Shown here one piece after another: positions 37,743-46,099 of a stretch of DNA of 64,000 nt (positions are counted from its first letter, which is position 1; every line of letters begins with the position of its first letter). Position numbers and translations under genes: made by a program. This DNA comes from Planctomycetota bacterium (lineage in GTDB: Bacteria; Planctomycetota; SZUA-567; H5-PLA8), in contig JAOSKN010000001.1 of NCBI GenBank assembly GCA_027493525.1, positions 1,922,001 through 1,986,000 of the forward strand. Reading direction: 5' to 3'. The notes beneath the pieces are model-generated. The model was not told where the DNA came from and searched no databases. It saw nothing but the letters and a program-made list of their open reading frames with translations.

Positions 37743-38690
37743 ATGGGACGGATGCGGGCGATGGCGTTGTGGATGCTGTTCCTGGCGGCGTGGGCCGGCA
37801 CGGCGTGCGCGCAAGAGGAGCAGCCCAAGCCCAAGGAAGGCGAAAAGGAGGCCGCGCGCGTGCGGCCGGACCGGGCCATGTTCTTCCAGGGCGGGCCGAT
37901 GACCAACCGGCGCTACGGCGGCGGCGCCACGGACTGGATCGAACGGCAGATGGCCTGGCTGGTCGGACAGGACGCGCCGGTCAAGATCGACCAGCTTGGC
38001 TTCGGCGCCGAGAAGCGCATGGTGCTCAACCTGCCCGTGGGCGGCGTGGACAACTTCGAAACGATGCGCGACGGCTGGGGCGTCGAGGAGATCTTCACCC
38101 TTACCGACGAGCAGTCCAAGGCGCTGGGGACGTTGCGCGAGGAGTACGCGAAGGACCTGGAGAAGCTCCAGCAGCAGCTTGACGAAGCCAACAAGGCCGT
38201 CGCCTTGCAGGTCGTGGAACTGCGCAAGCAGTACGAGGCGAAGGCCAACGGACTGCTTCCGGCGGAAGCCAAGGCCGAAAAGGAAAAGCTCGACGCGCTG
38301 GCCCGCGAGTTCTACGACGAGCGGCTCAAGGTCGGAGACAACTACAAGCCGGACCTGCAGAAGCTGCAGGAGGAGACCACGAAGAAGCTGGCCGAGGCGC
38401 GCGAGAACCAGGACTGGCGCGCGATGGGCGACGTCTACCGGCAGGGGCAGGAAGTGCTGGGGAAGGTCCGCGACGTGGTCACCGAGATGACCAACGTGAC
38501 GTACGGCAAGATGGTCGAGGCGCTCAGCGGCGACGCGCAGGCGAAGGTGAAGGCCGAGATCGAGAAGCTCCAGGCGCGGCAGAAGCAGGAGCAGGACATG
38601 CGCGCGCGCTGGCAGCAGGGCCGCCCGGGCGGCGAGCGCCCGCAGGGCGAGGCCGAGAAGCCCCCCGCGCCGCAGGGCGACAATTTCTAG
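37743..38690 (+). CDS. Secreted coiled-coil protein A, Spy/CpxP-like LTxxQ motif
   Basis: This 315-aa protein has a signal peptide (ALWMLFLAAWAGTACAQ). A conserved beta-like block (GFGAEKRMVLNLPVGGVDNF, WGVEEI) is followed by FTLTDEQSKALGTLREEYAK, where LTDEQ matches the LTxxQ signature of Spy/CpxP periplasmic proteins. Long amphipathic helices rich in Lys, Glu and Gln follow, and the tail ends GDNF. The mature part has essentially no His, so metal sensing like CnrX is unlikely. It starts 25 bp after the FecR gene and is paralogous to the next gene. It probably acts in the envelope. Confidence 0.8.
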   Translation: MGRMRAMALWMLFLAAWAGTACAQEEQPKPKEGEKEAARVRPDRAMFFQGGPMTNRRYGGGATDWIERQMAWLVGQDAPVKIDQLGFGAEKRMVLNLPVGGVDNFETMRDGWGVEEIFTLTDEQSKALGTLREEYAKDLEKLQQQLDEANKAVALQVVELRKQYEAKANGLLPAEAKAEKEKLDALAREFYDERLKVGDNYKPDLQKLQEETTKKLAEARENQDWRAMGDVYRQGQEVLGKVRDVVTEMTNVTYGKMVEALSGDAQAKVKAEIEKLQARQKQEQDMRARWQQGRPGGERPQGEAEKPPAPQGDNF

Positions 38691-38718
38691 GACCGCGCCG
38701 CGCGCCGGGACCCCGCCC

Positions 38719-39690
38719 ATGACCCGTTCGACCCCGCTTCTGGCCGCCTGCGCGCTCGCCGCGCTTGCCGGCTTTGCCCGCGCCGAAGACGCGCCCAAGC
38801 CCGATACCGGGAACGGGGCCAAGGACGGCGAGTCGGTCATTCACGTCATCAAGGTCAACAACGGGCAGGCGCAGGCCTTCTCGTCGGTGATCGTCCATAC
38901 CAACGGCAGTTCGATCACCCTGAATGCCGCGCCCATGCCCGTCTTCACGCTCGAATCGCCCGAGCAGCTCGAGCAGCGGCTGTACAGCGTGCTGGGGCGC
39001 GCGGTTCCGCTGCGGCTGGAACACCTGTCCTACGGCCCCGCGCGCAGGCTCGCCACCAAGATCCCGGTGGGCGGCGCGGACGACCTGACGGACCTCGGCG
39101 ACGGCTGGAAGATCGAGGAATTGTACAAGCTCCCGGAGACCAAGCAGAAGGCGCTCGAGGAGTTGCGCGCGTCGTACGCGGCCGAGAGCGCGAAGCTCCA
39201 GGCGCGCCTCGACGGGATCAATCGCGCCTTCGCCGCGCGCGCGCTGGAACTGCGGCTCAAGTACGAACTGCGCGCCAACGACGTGCTCACCGGCCAGGAC
39301 CGCGACCAGAAGCGCCAGCTCGACGGGTTCGCGAAGCAGATCTGGCTGCAACAGGAAGGCCTGGCGTCCAAGGCCGCCCAGGACGGCGCGCGCGCGAAGA
39401 AGCAGATCGCCGACGGCCTCACCCAGGTCCGCGTGCTCGACGAGAACAAATTCCAGGTGCCCGGATCCGTATACGCGGCGCTGCAGAATTTCACCTTGCT
39501 GATCTCCAAGGTCTCCCAAGGCATGCGCAAGCTCGGCGAGGACGCCGCGGCCAAGGCTCCGCACCTTCTCAACGGGCCGGCGCGCGAACGCCTGGAGCGG
39601 CTCTTCCGCGAGCTGAAGCCGGCCTCCAACGCCGCGCCGCTCAGCCGCAAGAATACGGCTCCCAGCGGCGCGAAAGACGCGGATTTCTAA
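38719..39690 (+). CDS. Secreted coiled-coil protein B, paralogue of protein A
   Basis: This 323-aa protein has a signal peptide (PLLAACALAALAGFARAED). It repeats the block order of protein A: SYGPARRLATKIPVGGADDL, WKIEELYKLPETKQKALEEL, long helices, then an ending DADF. The LTxxQ motif of protein A is altered here to LPETK. An extra N-terminal segment with VNNGQAQAFSSVIVHTN is unique to it. The two genes are 28 bp apart and arose by tandem duplication. The pair completes the ECF-FecR locus; nothing co-directional follows until a hydrolase 149 bp further on. Confidence 0.8.
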   Translation: MTRSTPLLAACALAALAGFARAEDAPKPDTGNGAKDGESVIHVIKVNNGQAQAFSSVIVHTNGSSITLNAAPMPVFTLESPEQLEQRLYSVLGRAVPLRLEHLSYGPARRLATKIPVGGADDLTDLGDGWKIEELYKLPETKQKALEELRASYAAESAKLQARLDGINRAFAARALELRLKYELRANDVLTGQDRDQKRQLDGFAKQIWLQQEGLASKAAQDGARAKKQIADGLTQVRVLDENKFQVPGSVYAALQNFTLLISKVSQGMRKLGEDAAAKAPHLLNGPARERLERLFRELKPASNAAPLSRKNTAPSGAKDADF

Positions 39691-39838
39691 CTGCGTTTTC
39701 TTCGTGCATTTTCTTCAGCACTTTTTCGGCGTTTCGTGAAGCCTCGCGAATCGAGGAAAGTTGAGCGTCGTTGCAGCAAACGGCGCATGTCAGGCTCTCC
39801 CTCCTACAACCTGAACCACGGGACAAAGGAGCGAACCC

Positions 39839-40513
39839 ATGTGGCGGAAGCTGATTTTAGTATGTGCGGCGGCGTGTCTCGCGGGAAGCCTCGCGGGGGC
39901 GGAGCGCGGGGCGGTGCGCGCGCTGGCCGAGGGGAGCATCCTGGTCCCCGAAAAGCCCGCGGACGGCGCCCCGCTGCTGGTGATCGTCGAAGGCGGGCAG
40001 CGCGGCCGGCAGGTGCTGGAGATGCTGAAGCCGGCGCTGCTGGAGAAGGGCATCGTCGCGGTCGCGCCGACCCTGCCGCAGCGGGACCCGGAGGCCGGAA
40101 AGAAGGCGCTGGAGCCGGCCGAGGCGCTCGTGAAAGCCGTCGAGAGCGAATACGGGCTCAAGACGGGCAAACGTTACGCGCTGAGCTTCTCGGCGAGCGG
40201 CCCCTTGGGCTACCAAGCGGCGTTCTCGAATCCGGGGAAGTTCGCCGGTTTGCTGGTGATCGCCTCGATGCCGCCGGGGCCGCCGTCGGTCGGAGCGGAG
40301 CTCCTGGCGGGCGGCAAGGCGCTTCCGGTGCTGCTCGCGCACGGCACGAACGACCCGATGTTCGGGGTGGAGCGGGGCCGGCAGGCCGAGAAGATCCTGA
40401 AGGAGGCCGGGTACCGGGTCACCTTCCGGGTCGTCGAAGGCGCCGACCACATGGGCATGGTCAACGCGCACGCGGGCAAGTACCTGGATTGGGTGGTGAG
40501 CGGCCCGAAGTGA
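39839..40513 (+). CDS. Secreted alpha/beta hydrolase (esterase/lipase-like)
   Basis: This 224-aa protein has a signal peptide (LILVCAAACLAGSLAGAE) and an alpha/beta hydrolase fold in the phospholipase/carboxylesterase style. The nucleophile region is YALSFSASGPLGYQAAF (G-x-S-x-x-G is relaxed to S-x-S-x-x-G). The acid is probably the Asp of HGTNDPMFGV and the His that of VEGADHMGM. A role in ester cleavage outside the cytoplasm is likely. Followed by a strong terminator. Confidence 0.8.
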   Translation: MWRKLILVCAAACLAGSLAGAERGAVRALAEGSILVPEKPADGAPLLVIVEGGQRGRQVLEMLKPALLEKGIVAVAPTLPQRDPEAGKKALEPAEALVKAVESEYGLKTGKRYALSFSASGPLGYQAAFSNPGKFAGLLVIASMPPGPPSVGAELLAGGKALPVLLAHGTNDPMFGVERGRQAEKILKEAGYRVTFRVVEGADHMGMVNAHAGKYLDWVVSGPK

Positions 40514-40537
40514 ACGCATCGAACGGGGCTGGAAACG

Positions 40538-40577
40538 AAAAGGGAGCGGCGCCGCGAGGCCCGCTCCCTTTTTTTTT
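40538..40577. terminator. Strong intrinsic terminator between convergent genes
   Basis: The stem AAAAGGGAGCGG / CCGCTCCCTTTT with a GC-rich loop is followed by a run of T on the plus strand (nine T in all, 40569-40577) and preceded by A on the other side, so it may work for both the hydrolase and, in reverse, rplC. Confidence 0.85.
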
Positions 40578-40600
40578 GACGATACGGCAACGCGAACGGT

Positions 40601-41278
40601 TCAGAACTTGGGCCGCTTGGCCTTGTCTTCGCGGACCTTCTCCTGGATCGACTTGCGGACCGTGACGAACGCGCCGTTGCAGCCGGGGACCGCGCCCTGG
40701 ACGAGCAGCAGGTTATGCTCGGCGTCGACCTTCACGACCTTGAGCCCCTGCACGGTGACGCGCTCGTCGCCCATGTGGCCGGGCATCTTCTTGCCCTTGG
40801 GCACGCCCTTGTTGATCGACATGTGGCGGCCGAGGGAGCCGAGGGCGCGGTGGTGTTTGCTGTTGCCGTGGGTGGCGCGCTGGCGCTGGAAGTTGTAGCG
40901 CTTGATCGTCCCGGCGAAGCCCTTGCCCTTGCTGGCGCCGGTTACGTCGACCTTCTGGATGCCCTCGAAGATCGCGACGGTGACCTCGTCGCCCAGCTTG
41001 TCTTCGGGGGCTTTGCCGAGGCGGATCTCGCGGATCAAGCGCTTGGGTTCGGATGCGGCCTTGGCGAAATGCCCCAGCAGCGGCTTCGCGGTGTTCTTTT
41101 CCTTCTTCGCGCCAAAGCCCAATTGAATGGCGTGGTAGCCGTCTTTTTCGCCGTCCTTGACCTGCAGAACCTTGCAGGGCCCGCATTCGAGCACCGTGAC
41201 GCCCACGCGGTTGCCGGTTTCGTCGAAGACCTGGGTCATGCCGACCTTGCGGCCGAGGATGCCGGTGGCGGAAGACAT
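40601..41278 (-). CDS. rplC: Ribosomal protein L3 (uL3), solitary
   Basis: This 225-aa protein is clearly L3: ATGILGRKVGMTQVFDETGN at the start, KGKGFAGTIKRYNFQRQRATHG in the central loop that reaches the peptidyl-transferase centre, and KKMPGHMGDERVTVQGLKVV near the end. The ATG at 41278 has AAGGAG upstream. It lacks its usual rpsJ and rplD neighbours and ends at a terminator, so it forms a single-gene unit rather than part of an S10 operon. The 380-bp region upstream (to 41658) holds no gene and must contain promoters for rplC and the divergent beta-helix gene. Confidence 0.97.
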   Translation of the reverse strand: MSSATGILGRKVGMTQVFDETGNRVGVTVLECGPCKVLQVKDGEKDGYHAIQLGFGAKKEKNTAKPLLGHFAKAASEPKRLIREIRLGKAPEDKLGDEVTVAIFEGIQKVDVTGASKGKGFAGTIKRYNFQRQRATHGNSKHHRALGSLGRHMSINKGVPKGKKMPGHMGDERVTVQGLKVVKVDAEHNLLLVQGAVPGCNGAFVTVRKSIQEKVREDKAKRPKF

Positions 41279-41658
41279 GGAGAAACTCCTTCTGCGCGTG
41301 GACGCGGCAGCCAAAGCGCCCGTCCGGGCCTGGAGCAGAGGTCCGACCGGCCACGCACGCGGGCCAAAGGGACGTGCTCGAAACGAGGGGCAAAAGATAG
41401 CGCAACGCCAGGCGGGTTCAAGTGTTGAATCGGCGGTTCCAGAATCGGGGCAAAAGGCGGCCGACTTCATGCTGCACTTGTGGGACTTGGTTTAATGGAA
41501 AAAACGACCAACAAACGGCTCTGAATTTGCCCACCGTTACCGGGCAATAATCCAGTTCCCGACTTGAATATCGGGTTCGCGGACTATCATTAGCGTTCAT
41601 CCGTGGATAGCGTAGGGCTTTCATTGGGTTTTGATCCGGCTTCTGGAGGGGCTTCGCG

Positions 41659-43638
41659 ATGCGTGCGATACGTGTAGCGGTTCTGGCCGCGGTGCTGTTC
41701 CTGGGCGCGAACCTGCAAGCGGCGACGCGGGTCGTGCCTTCGGCGCTTTATCCGGACATTGCCTCGGCGCTGGCCGCGGCGGTGGACGGCGACACGATCA
41801 AGGTCGGGCCGGGGCGCTACCAGGAGAACGTGGTGGTGGCCGGGCCGCTGAACAACGTGAAGATCCTCGGAGCCAGAGCGATCTGGGATGGGAACATCGC
41901 GGGGACGCACGGGCAGCAGCTCGACATCACCGGCAACAACATCACCGTTTCGGGCTTCGAGTTCCAGAACGGCGGGGATACCGGGACGCCGCTGCCGGTG
42001 CTGCGGATCACGGGCTTCGTGGCGAAGGTGATCAACTGCGTCTTCCGCGGGGCGGAAGGTACGGTCATCGATATCCAGGGCGACGACGGGATCATCCAGG
42101 GCTGCACCATCACGGGAACCGCCGACGTGGGCGACCAGATCAACGTCAACGGGCACCGGGTGCTGATCATGCGCTGCGCGATCCGCAACAGCAGCGGCGA
42201 CCTGAATATCGTCGGCGACGACGCGAAGATCCTGAACAACGCGCTCAATACCATCGACCATGACAGCGAGATCTACGTCGACGGGATCAACGGGCTGGTC
42301 TCGAATAACCGCATCTCCAACACCAACGACGACGGGATCTACCTCGACGGCACGAACGGCACGGTGACCAACAACCGGCTCGTCAACCTCGGCGAATGCG
42401 AGAACGCGATCTACATCAACGGCAACGGCGTGGTGAAGGGCAATCTTATCGACGGCGTGGGCGTGGAAGACGACTTCCAGGGCATCTACGTCGACGGCAT
42501 CGGGATGGTGACCAACAACGCGATCTCCAATGTGAACGCGGAAGACTACGACATCCAGGGCATCTATGTGAACGGCATCAACAGCACCGTCTCGAACAAC
42601 ACGCTCTTCAACCTGGACGGTTACGAATACCTGTCGGGCATCGAGGCTTACGGCGACAACGTCGTGGTGACGAACAATAAGCTGACCGGGCTCCACAATT
42701 CGGGCGAAGACGACGACCTGTATGGGATTTACGTCGATGGGAACAACGCGCTGATCCAGGGGAACCGGCTGTCCCAACTGACCCAGTCCTACGACAGTTA
42801 CTACAACTATTGCATCTATCTCGATGGCGACAACGGTTTGGTGCAGCGGAACACCATTCAATTCTGCAGTTCGGGCTACGATATCTACGGGTTTTATCTC
42901 GACGGCGACGGGAATCGGCTGGTGAGCAACGTCGTGCACCACCTATACACGGTGGACGGCGACTGTTACGGCGCCTACGTAGACGGGGATGATGTCCTGG
43001 TCGACCGGAACCAGGTTCACGATTTGACCTACGCCTACGGTCTTGACCTTTTTGGCGACCGCTTCACCGTAACCAACAACCGGTTCTGGAACCTGGGCAA
43101 CGAGTCGTACGGCATCAGCATCGACCAGAACAATACGGGTTCGGGCGACGGGGGCCGGATCGAGAACAATTCGGTGCGGAACTGCTCTGGGTATGCGTAC
43201 GACCTGGACGACATTTTCTTCACCGCCGTGACCAATTGCACCGCGACCGACTGCGGGGGCTACGACGGCGACCCGGCCTTCTACCTCGCCGGGGACAACA
43301 ACACCTTCACGCGCTGCAAGGCCACCAACGCCGCCGACGACGGCTTCTATCTCGAAGGCAGCTCCAATACCTTCAGCCAGTGCACGGCGACGCGCTGCGA
43401 CCGGGACGGCTTCGACGTCGAAAGCGGGGACTCCAATACCTTCGACCGCTGTTCGGCGACGAACTGCGCGGCCGAGGGCTTCGACAACTCGGCCGGCGTG
43501 ACCAGCACGACGATCACCAACGGCTCCTTCAAGGCCAACCGCATCGATATCGCGAACGCCGACGACCTCGGCTTTTCCCTCGACGCGGCGACGACCTTCA
43601 CGACCGGAGGGGCGGGGACGCCGCCGGAAATCGACTGA
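41659..43638 (+). CDS. Secreted Asn-rich parallel beta-helix protein
   Basis: This 659-aa protein has a signal peptide (RVAVLAAVLFLGANLQAAT), the ATG at 41659 preceded by GGAGG. After a DUF1565-like opening (TRVVPSALYPDIASALAAAV, GDTIKVGPGRYQEN) come more than a dozen ~22-25-residue rungs of the type VTNNRL/VSNNTL with IYVDGxN turns. DNN-type Asn ladders stack inside the solenoid. The last third changes to Cys-rich rungs (CTATDCGGYDGD, CKATNAADDGF, CSATNCAAEGF). No catalytic motif is seen; a surface structural or binding role is plausible. Confidence 0.87.
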   Translation: MRAIRVAVLAAVLFLGANLQAATRVVPSALYPDIASALAAAVDGDTIKVGPGRYQENVVVAGPLNNVKILGARAIWDGNIAGTHGQQLDITGNNITVSGFEFQNGGDTGTPLPVLRITGFVAKVINCVFRGAEGTVIDIQGDDGIIQGCTITGTADVGDQINVNGHRVLIMRCAIRNSSGDLNIVGDDAKILNNALNTIDHDSEIYVDGINGLVSNNRISNTNDDGIYLDGTNGTVTNNRLVNLGECENAIYINGNGVVKGNLIDGVGVEDDFQGIYVDGIGMVTNNAISNVNAEDYDIQGIYVNGINSTVSNNTLFNLDGYEYLSGIEAYGDNVVVTNNKLTGLHNSGEDDDLYGIYVDGNNALIQGNRLSQLTQSYDSYYNYCIYLDGDNGLVQRNTIQFCSSGYDIYGFYLDGDGNRLVSNVVHHLYTVDGDCYGAYVDGDDVLVDRNQVHDLTYAYGLDLFGDRFTVTNNRFWNLGNESYGISIDQNNTGSGDGGRIENNSVRNCSGYAYDLDDIFFTAVTNCTATDCGGYDGDPAFYLAGDNNTFTRCKATNAADDGFYLEGSSNTFSQCTATRCDRDGFDVESGDSNTFDRCSATNCAAEGFDNSAGVTSTTITNGSFKANRIDIANADDLGFSLDAATTFTTGGAGTPPEID

Positions 43639-43664
43639 GCCGGCAACCGTGACGGGACGTTTCG

Positions 43665-43704
43665 CGGGCGGCGGAGGCGCGAGCCTTCGCCGCCCGTTTT
43701 CTTT
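43665..43704 (+). terminator. Intrinsic terminator after the beta-helix gene
   Basis: A 14-bp GC-rich stem (CGGGCGGCGGAGGC / GCCTTCGCCGCCCG, one G-T pair) with a GCGA tetraloop is followed by TTTTCTTT, 26 nt past the stop codon. Confidence 0.85.
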
Positions 43705-43740
43705 GGAATGCGAGACAGGATCGGAAGGACGCGCAAGGAG

Positions 43741-44361
43741 TCAGTCGTCGAGCCGGATCACCGTGGCGCGGACGCCGATGGACGTCGAGCTGCCGCCGCT
43801 TTCGTTGAGATACCCGCCCGGGGAACCGCTGCCGTAGCGCGAGGAGCGGCTCACGCCGCCAAGTTCGGTCCAGCCGCCTTCCTGGACGTAGGCGCCGCCG
43901 ACGTATACGCCGCCGCGGGCATGCCCTTCGCGTTCGCCGCCCATCGTCGCGCCGTAGCCGCTTTCTCGGTATTCGGACCGTTCGGCGCGCTCGGCGTATT
44001 CGGCCTCGCGCTTGCGCCGTTCCTTTTCCGCTTTCTCAGCCTGCTTGCGCGCTTCATCGCGCTCTTTGGCCAGGCGCTTTTCGGCCTCGCGGCGTTCCTT
44101 CTCGCGGGCCTTGGCGGCCTCGGCGGCTTCCTTCTTCCAGGCCTCGCCGCCAGCCTTGGCGGATTCGGAGCGTGCGGACGCCTCGCGCTCGGCCTTCCGG
44201 TCGTCTTCGCGCGCGGCGCGGAGGGCCTGAGCTTCGAGTTCGGCGGCGAGCCGCTGGATGGGATCGGGCTTCGGAGCGTCTTCGGCGCAGGCCGCGTCGG
44301 GGCCCAGGACGCTCAACCCCAGGATCGCCAGGCAGACCCAAGCCCAATGGGTGAGTTCCAC
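43741..44361 (-). CDS. Secreted Lys/Glu-rich coiled-coil protein
   Basis: This 206-aa protein has a signal peptide (VCLAILGLSVLGPDAACAE). Residues ~35-135 form one continuous charged helix (EAEKRLAKERDEARKQAEKA), predicted coiled coil. The tail is Gly/Ser/Tyr-rich (RSSRYGSGSPGGYLNESGG) and ends in a short beta strand (SIGVRATVIRLDD). No domain is recognised. It is a lone gene. Confidence 0.7.
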   Translation of the reverse strand: MELTHWAWVCLAILGLSVLGPDAACAEDAPKPDPIQRLAAELEAQALRAAREDDRKAEREASARSESAKAGGEAWKKEAAEAAKAREKERREAEKRLAKERDEARKQAEKAEKERRKREAEYAERAERSEYRESGYGATMGGEREGHARGGVYVGGAYVQEGGWTELGGVSRSSRYGSGSPGGYLNESGGSSTSIGVRATVIRLDD

Positions 44362-44447
44362 GACGCAGCCCTCCGTCCCATAGAGGCGACAGCCGATTGC
44401 CTTATCTTAGACGTTGAAAAGGTCGATGCAACCCGGCGAATTGGAGG

Positions 44448-45152
44448 CTACATGTTTTGGTACAGGATGTGGGCCAGAGCGAAGCCTGCCACCAGCCCGA
44501 ACGCCAGGCGCTGGACCAGCATGCGCCCGCGTTCGCTATCGGGGGCCTGAGGGTTGCGGAGAGCAAAGCCGAGTCCGGCCGCGGCGAAGACCGGTAAAGC
44601 AAGAAACCACGCCATGCCGTAACTCATGAAGTATTTCATCGCGCGCTGCGCATAGTACTTGGCGTTCAGGTCGTTGGGTTCGATTTCGTTCATGATTCCC
44701 GTGCTGATGGCCGCCCAGGTCATGGTCATGCCGTACAGGAGGACGACCACCAGGAGGTGGGAGAGATTGAAGCGCGGCCCCTGTCCCCAAAATGCGCCCA
44801 GATCCAGCAGGAACTTGCGCCAAGGCCAAGAGCGCACGGGTTTGCGCACGGCGAAATAGCCGCTGTGCGCCTGTTCAGCCAATCCGAATCTCTTCAGCAA
44901 CACCAAGTCGGGATCGGGCCAGACGGCGAAATTCTCGACGCCGCCCGCAGAAAGGCGGTAGCGCACGAGGAGGCGTTCGAGGCCCTTTGCCGGCACGCCG
45001 AAGCAAAACCACTGGACCTCGTCGCAATACTGCATGCTCGTGCACCAGACTTCCTGGCCATCCAATATCAGGCGTACCAAGGCCGTTTCGCGATCCGCGA
45101 CGAACTCCAACTTGTGCTGTTGGGAAGTTCCCAAGTAAGAAATCGTATGCAT
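44448..45152 (-). CDS. Membrane protein with N-terminal soluble domain, unknown function
   Basis: From the ATG at 45152 the protein is 234 aa. The first ~100 residues form a soluble beta-rich part (LVRLILDGQEVWCTSMQYC, ERLLVRYRLSAGG). Three hydrophobic segments follow (LSHLLVVVLLYGMTMTWA, WFLALPVFAAAGLGFAL, LAFGLVAGFALAHILYQ). No good ribosome site precedes the start and the frame is open further upstream, so the N-terminus is uncertain. No family recognised. Confidence 0.6.
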   Translation of the reverse strand: MHTISYLGTSQQHKLEFVADRETALVRLILDGQEVWCTSMQYCDEVQWFCFGVPAKGLERLLVRYRLSAGGVENFAVWPDPDLVLLKRFGLAEQAHSGYFAVRKPVRSWPWRKFLLDLGAFWGQGPRFNLSHLLVVVLLYGMTMTWAAISTGIMNEIEPNDLNAKYYAQRAMKYFMSYGMAWFLALPVFAAAGLGFALRNPQAPDSERGRMLVQRLAFGLVAGFALAHILYQNM

Positions 45153-45232
45153 GATGAATGGTATTACGGGAAGAGTGGAAGACGTTTGGGATGCACGTTG
45201 CGTAAACGGAGAACTCGCCGAACGCCGAGAGG

Positions 45233-45835
45233 CTATTCCTTCAGTTCCACTTCCCAATAGGCCTCTTCGATGAACTGCTCCCAGGAGCGCTTGCAGCGGC
45301 GTCCGATCTTGAGCCCGATGCGGGTGGCCCACTGCGGCTTGACGGGCTTCTTAAGCAGGCGCATGCCGGCCTCTTCGGGGGTGCGGCTGCCCTTGCGCGT
45401 GTTGCAGCGGACGCAGGCCAGCGCGACGTTCTCCCAGGTGGTCTTGCCGCCGCGGGAGCGGGGAATCAGGTGGTCGATGGTCAATTCGCTGCGGTCGAAC
45501 TTGCGGTGGCAGAACTGGCAGGTGTTGCCGTCGCGTTCGAAGATGTTGCGGCGCGAGAAGCGGACCTCCTGGCTGTAGAGGCCGTTGTAGCCGGTCAGGA
45601 CGATGATCTCGGGGACGCAAAGTTCGAAGTTGGCGGACTTGATGCGCTTGCCGGACTTGGCGGCCTCGCTGGCCTCGATCCAGCTCTCGAAATCGTAGGT
45701 CGAGTAGTCCTGCGGATTGACGATGCGGGCGAGGTCGGCGTAGACCAAGGTCAGCGCGCGGCGAACCGAAGCGACGTTCACCGCCGCCCAGGAACGATTG
45801 AGAACCAAGACCTTATCGGCCAGAACGCCTACCAT
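45233..45835 (-). CDS. HNH endonuclease-family protein
   Basis: From the ATG at 45835 the protein is 200 aa. Its N-terminus (VLVLNRSWAAVNVASVRRAL) is typical of a widespread HNH group. The core reads CQFCHRKFDRSELTIDHLIP, with a CxxC, then the HNH pattern and GGKTTWENVALACVRCNTRK with a second CxxC, so zinc sites and the catalytic His are intact. An upstream ATG at 45988 would add 51 residues without family resemblance. These proteins are common single-copy chromosomal genes; their biological role is unclear and no mobile element is next to this one. Confidence 0.88.
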   Translation of the reverse strand: MVGVLADKVLVLNRSWAAVNVASVRRALTLVYADLARIVNPQDYSTYDFESWIEASEAAKSGKRIKSANFELCVPEIIVLTGYNGLYSQEVRFSRRNIFERDGNTCQFCHRKFDRSELTIDHLIPRSRGGKTTWENVALACVRCNTRKGSRTPEEAGMRLLKKPVKPQWATRIGLKIGRRCKRSWEQFIEEAYWEVELKE

Positions 45836-46099
45836 GGCACGCGCGGCGAAGTTCGACGGAGCGGGCTCGGCGACTCGCCTTCCTTTCTCCCAGCCGTATA
45901 AACGGGCGGCGCGAGGAAGCAAGCTCGCGCAACGACCGCGCATTATATCGTACGGCCTTATTGCGCCTATGTTAAATCCAGCGCTCAAAGCCCGTAAAGA
46001 GCGCTCCGCGAAGGAGCTTGCGCCGGGTCCGGCGGGCGTCCGTAAAGTCGCGCTCCGATTCGTTGCGCGGGACGCGCGGGCGGGTTACCTTCGTGGACC

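Noticed and set aside
37743..39690. Reading the two secreted proteins as CnrX-type metal sensors
   Set aside because: The mature proteins have hardly any His or Cys and no Met clusters, so a nickel/cobalt or zinc site is not supported.
45233..45835. HNH gene as part of a restriction or defence island
   Set aside because: No methyltransferase, helicase or other defence gene is adjacent and this HNH type is a common single chromosomal gene.
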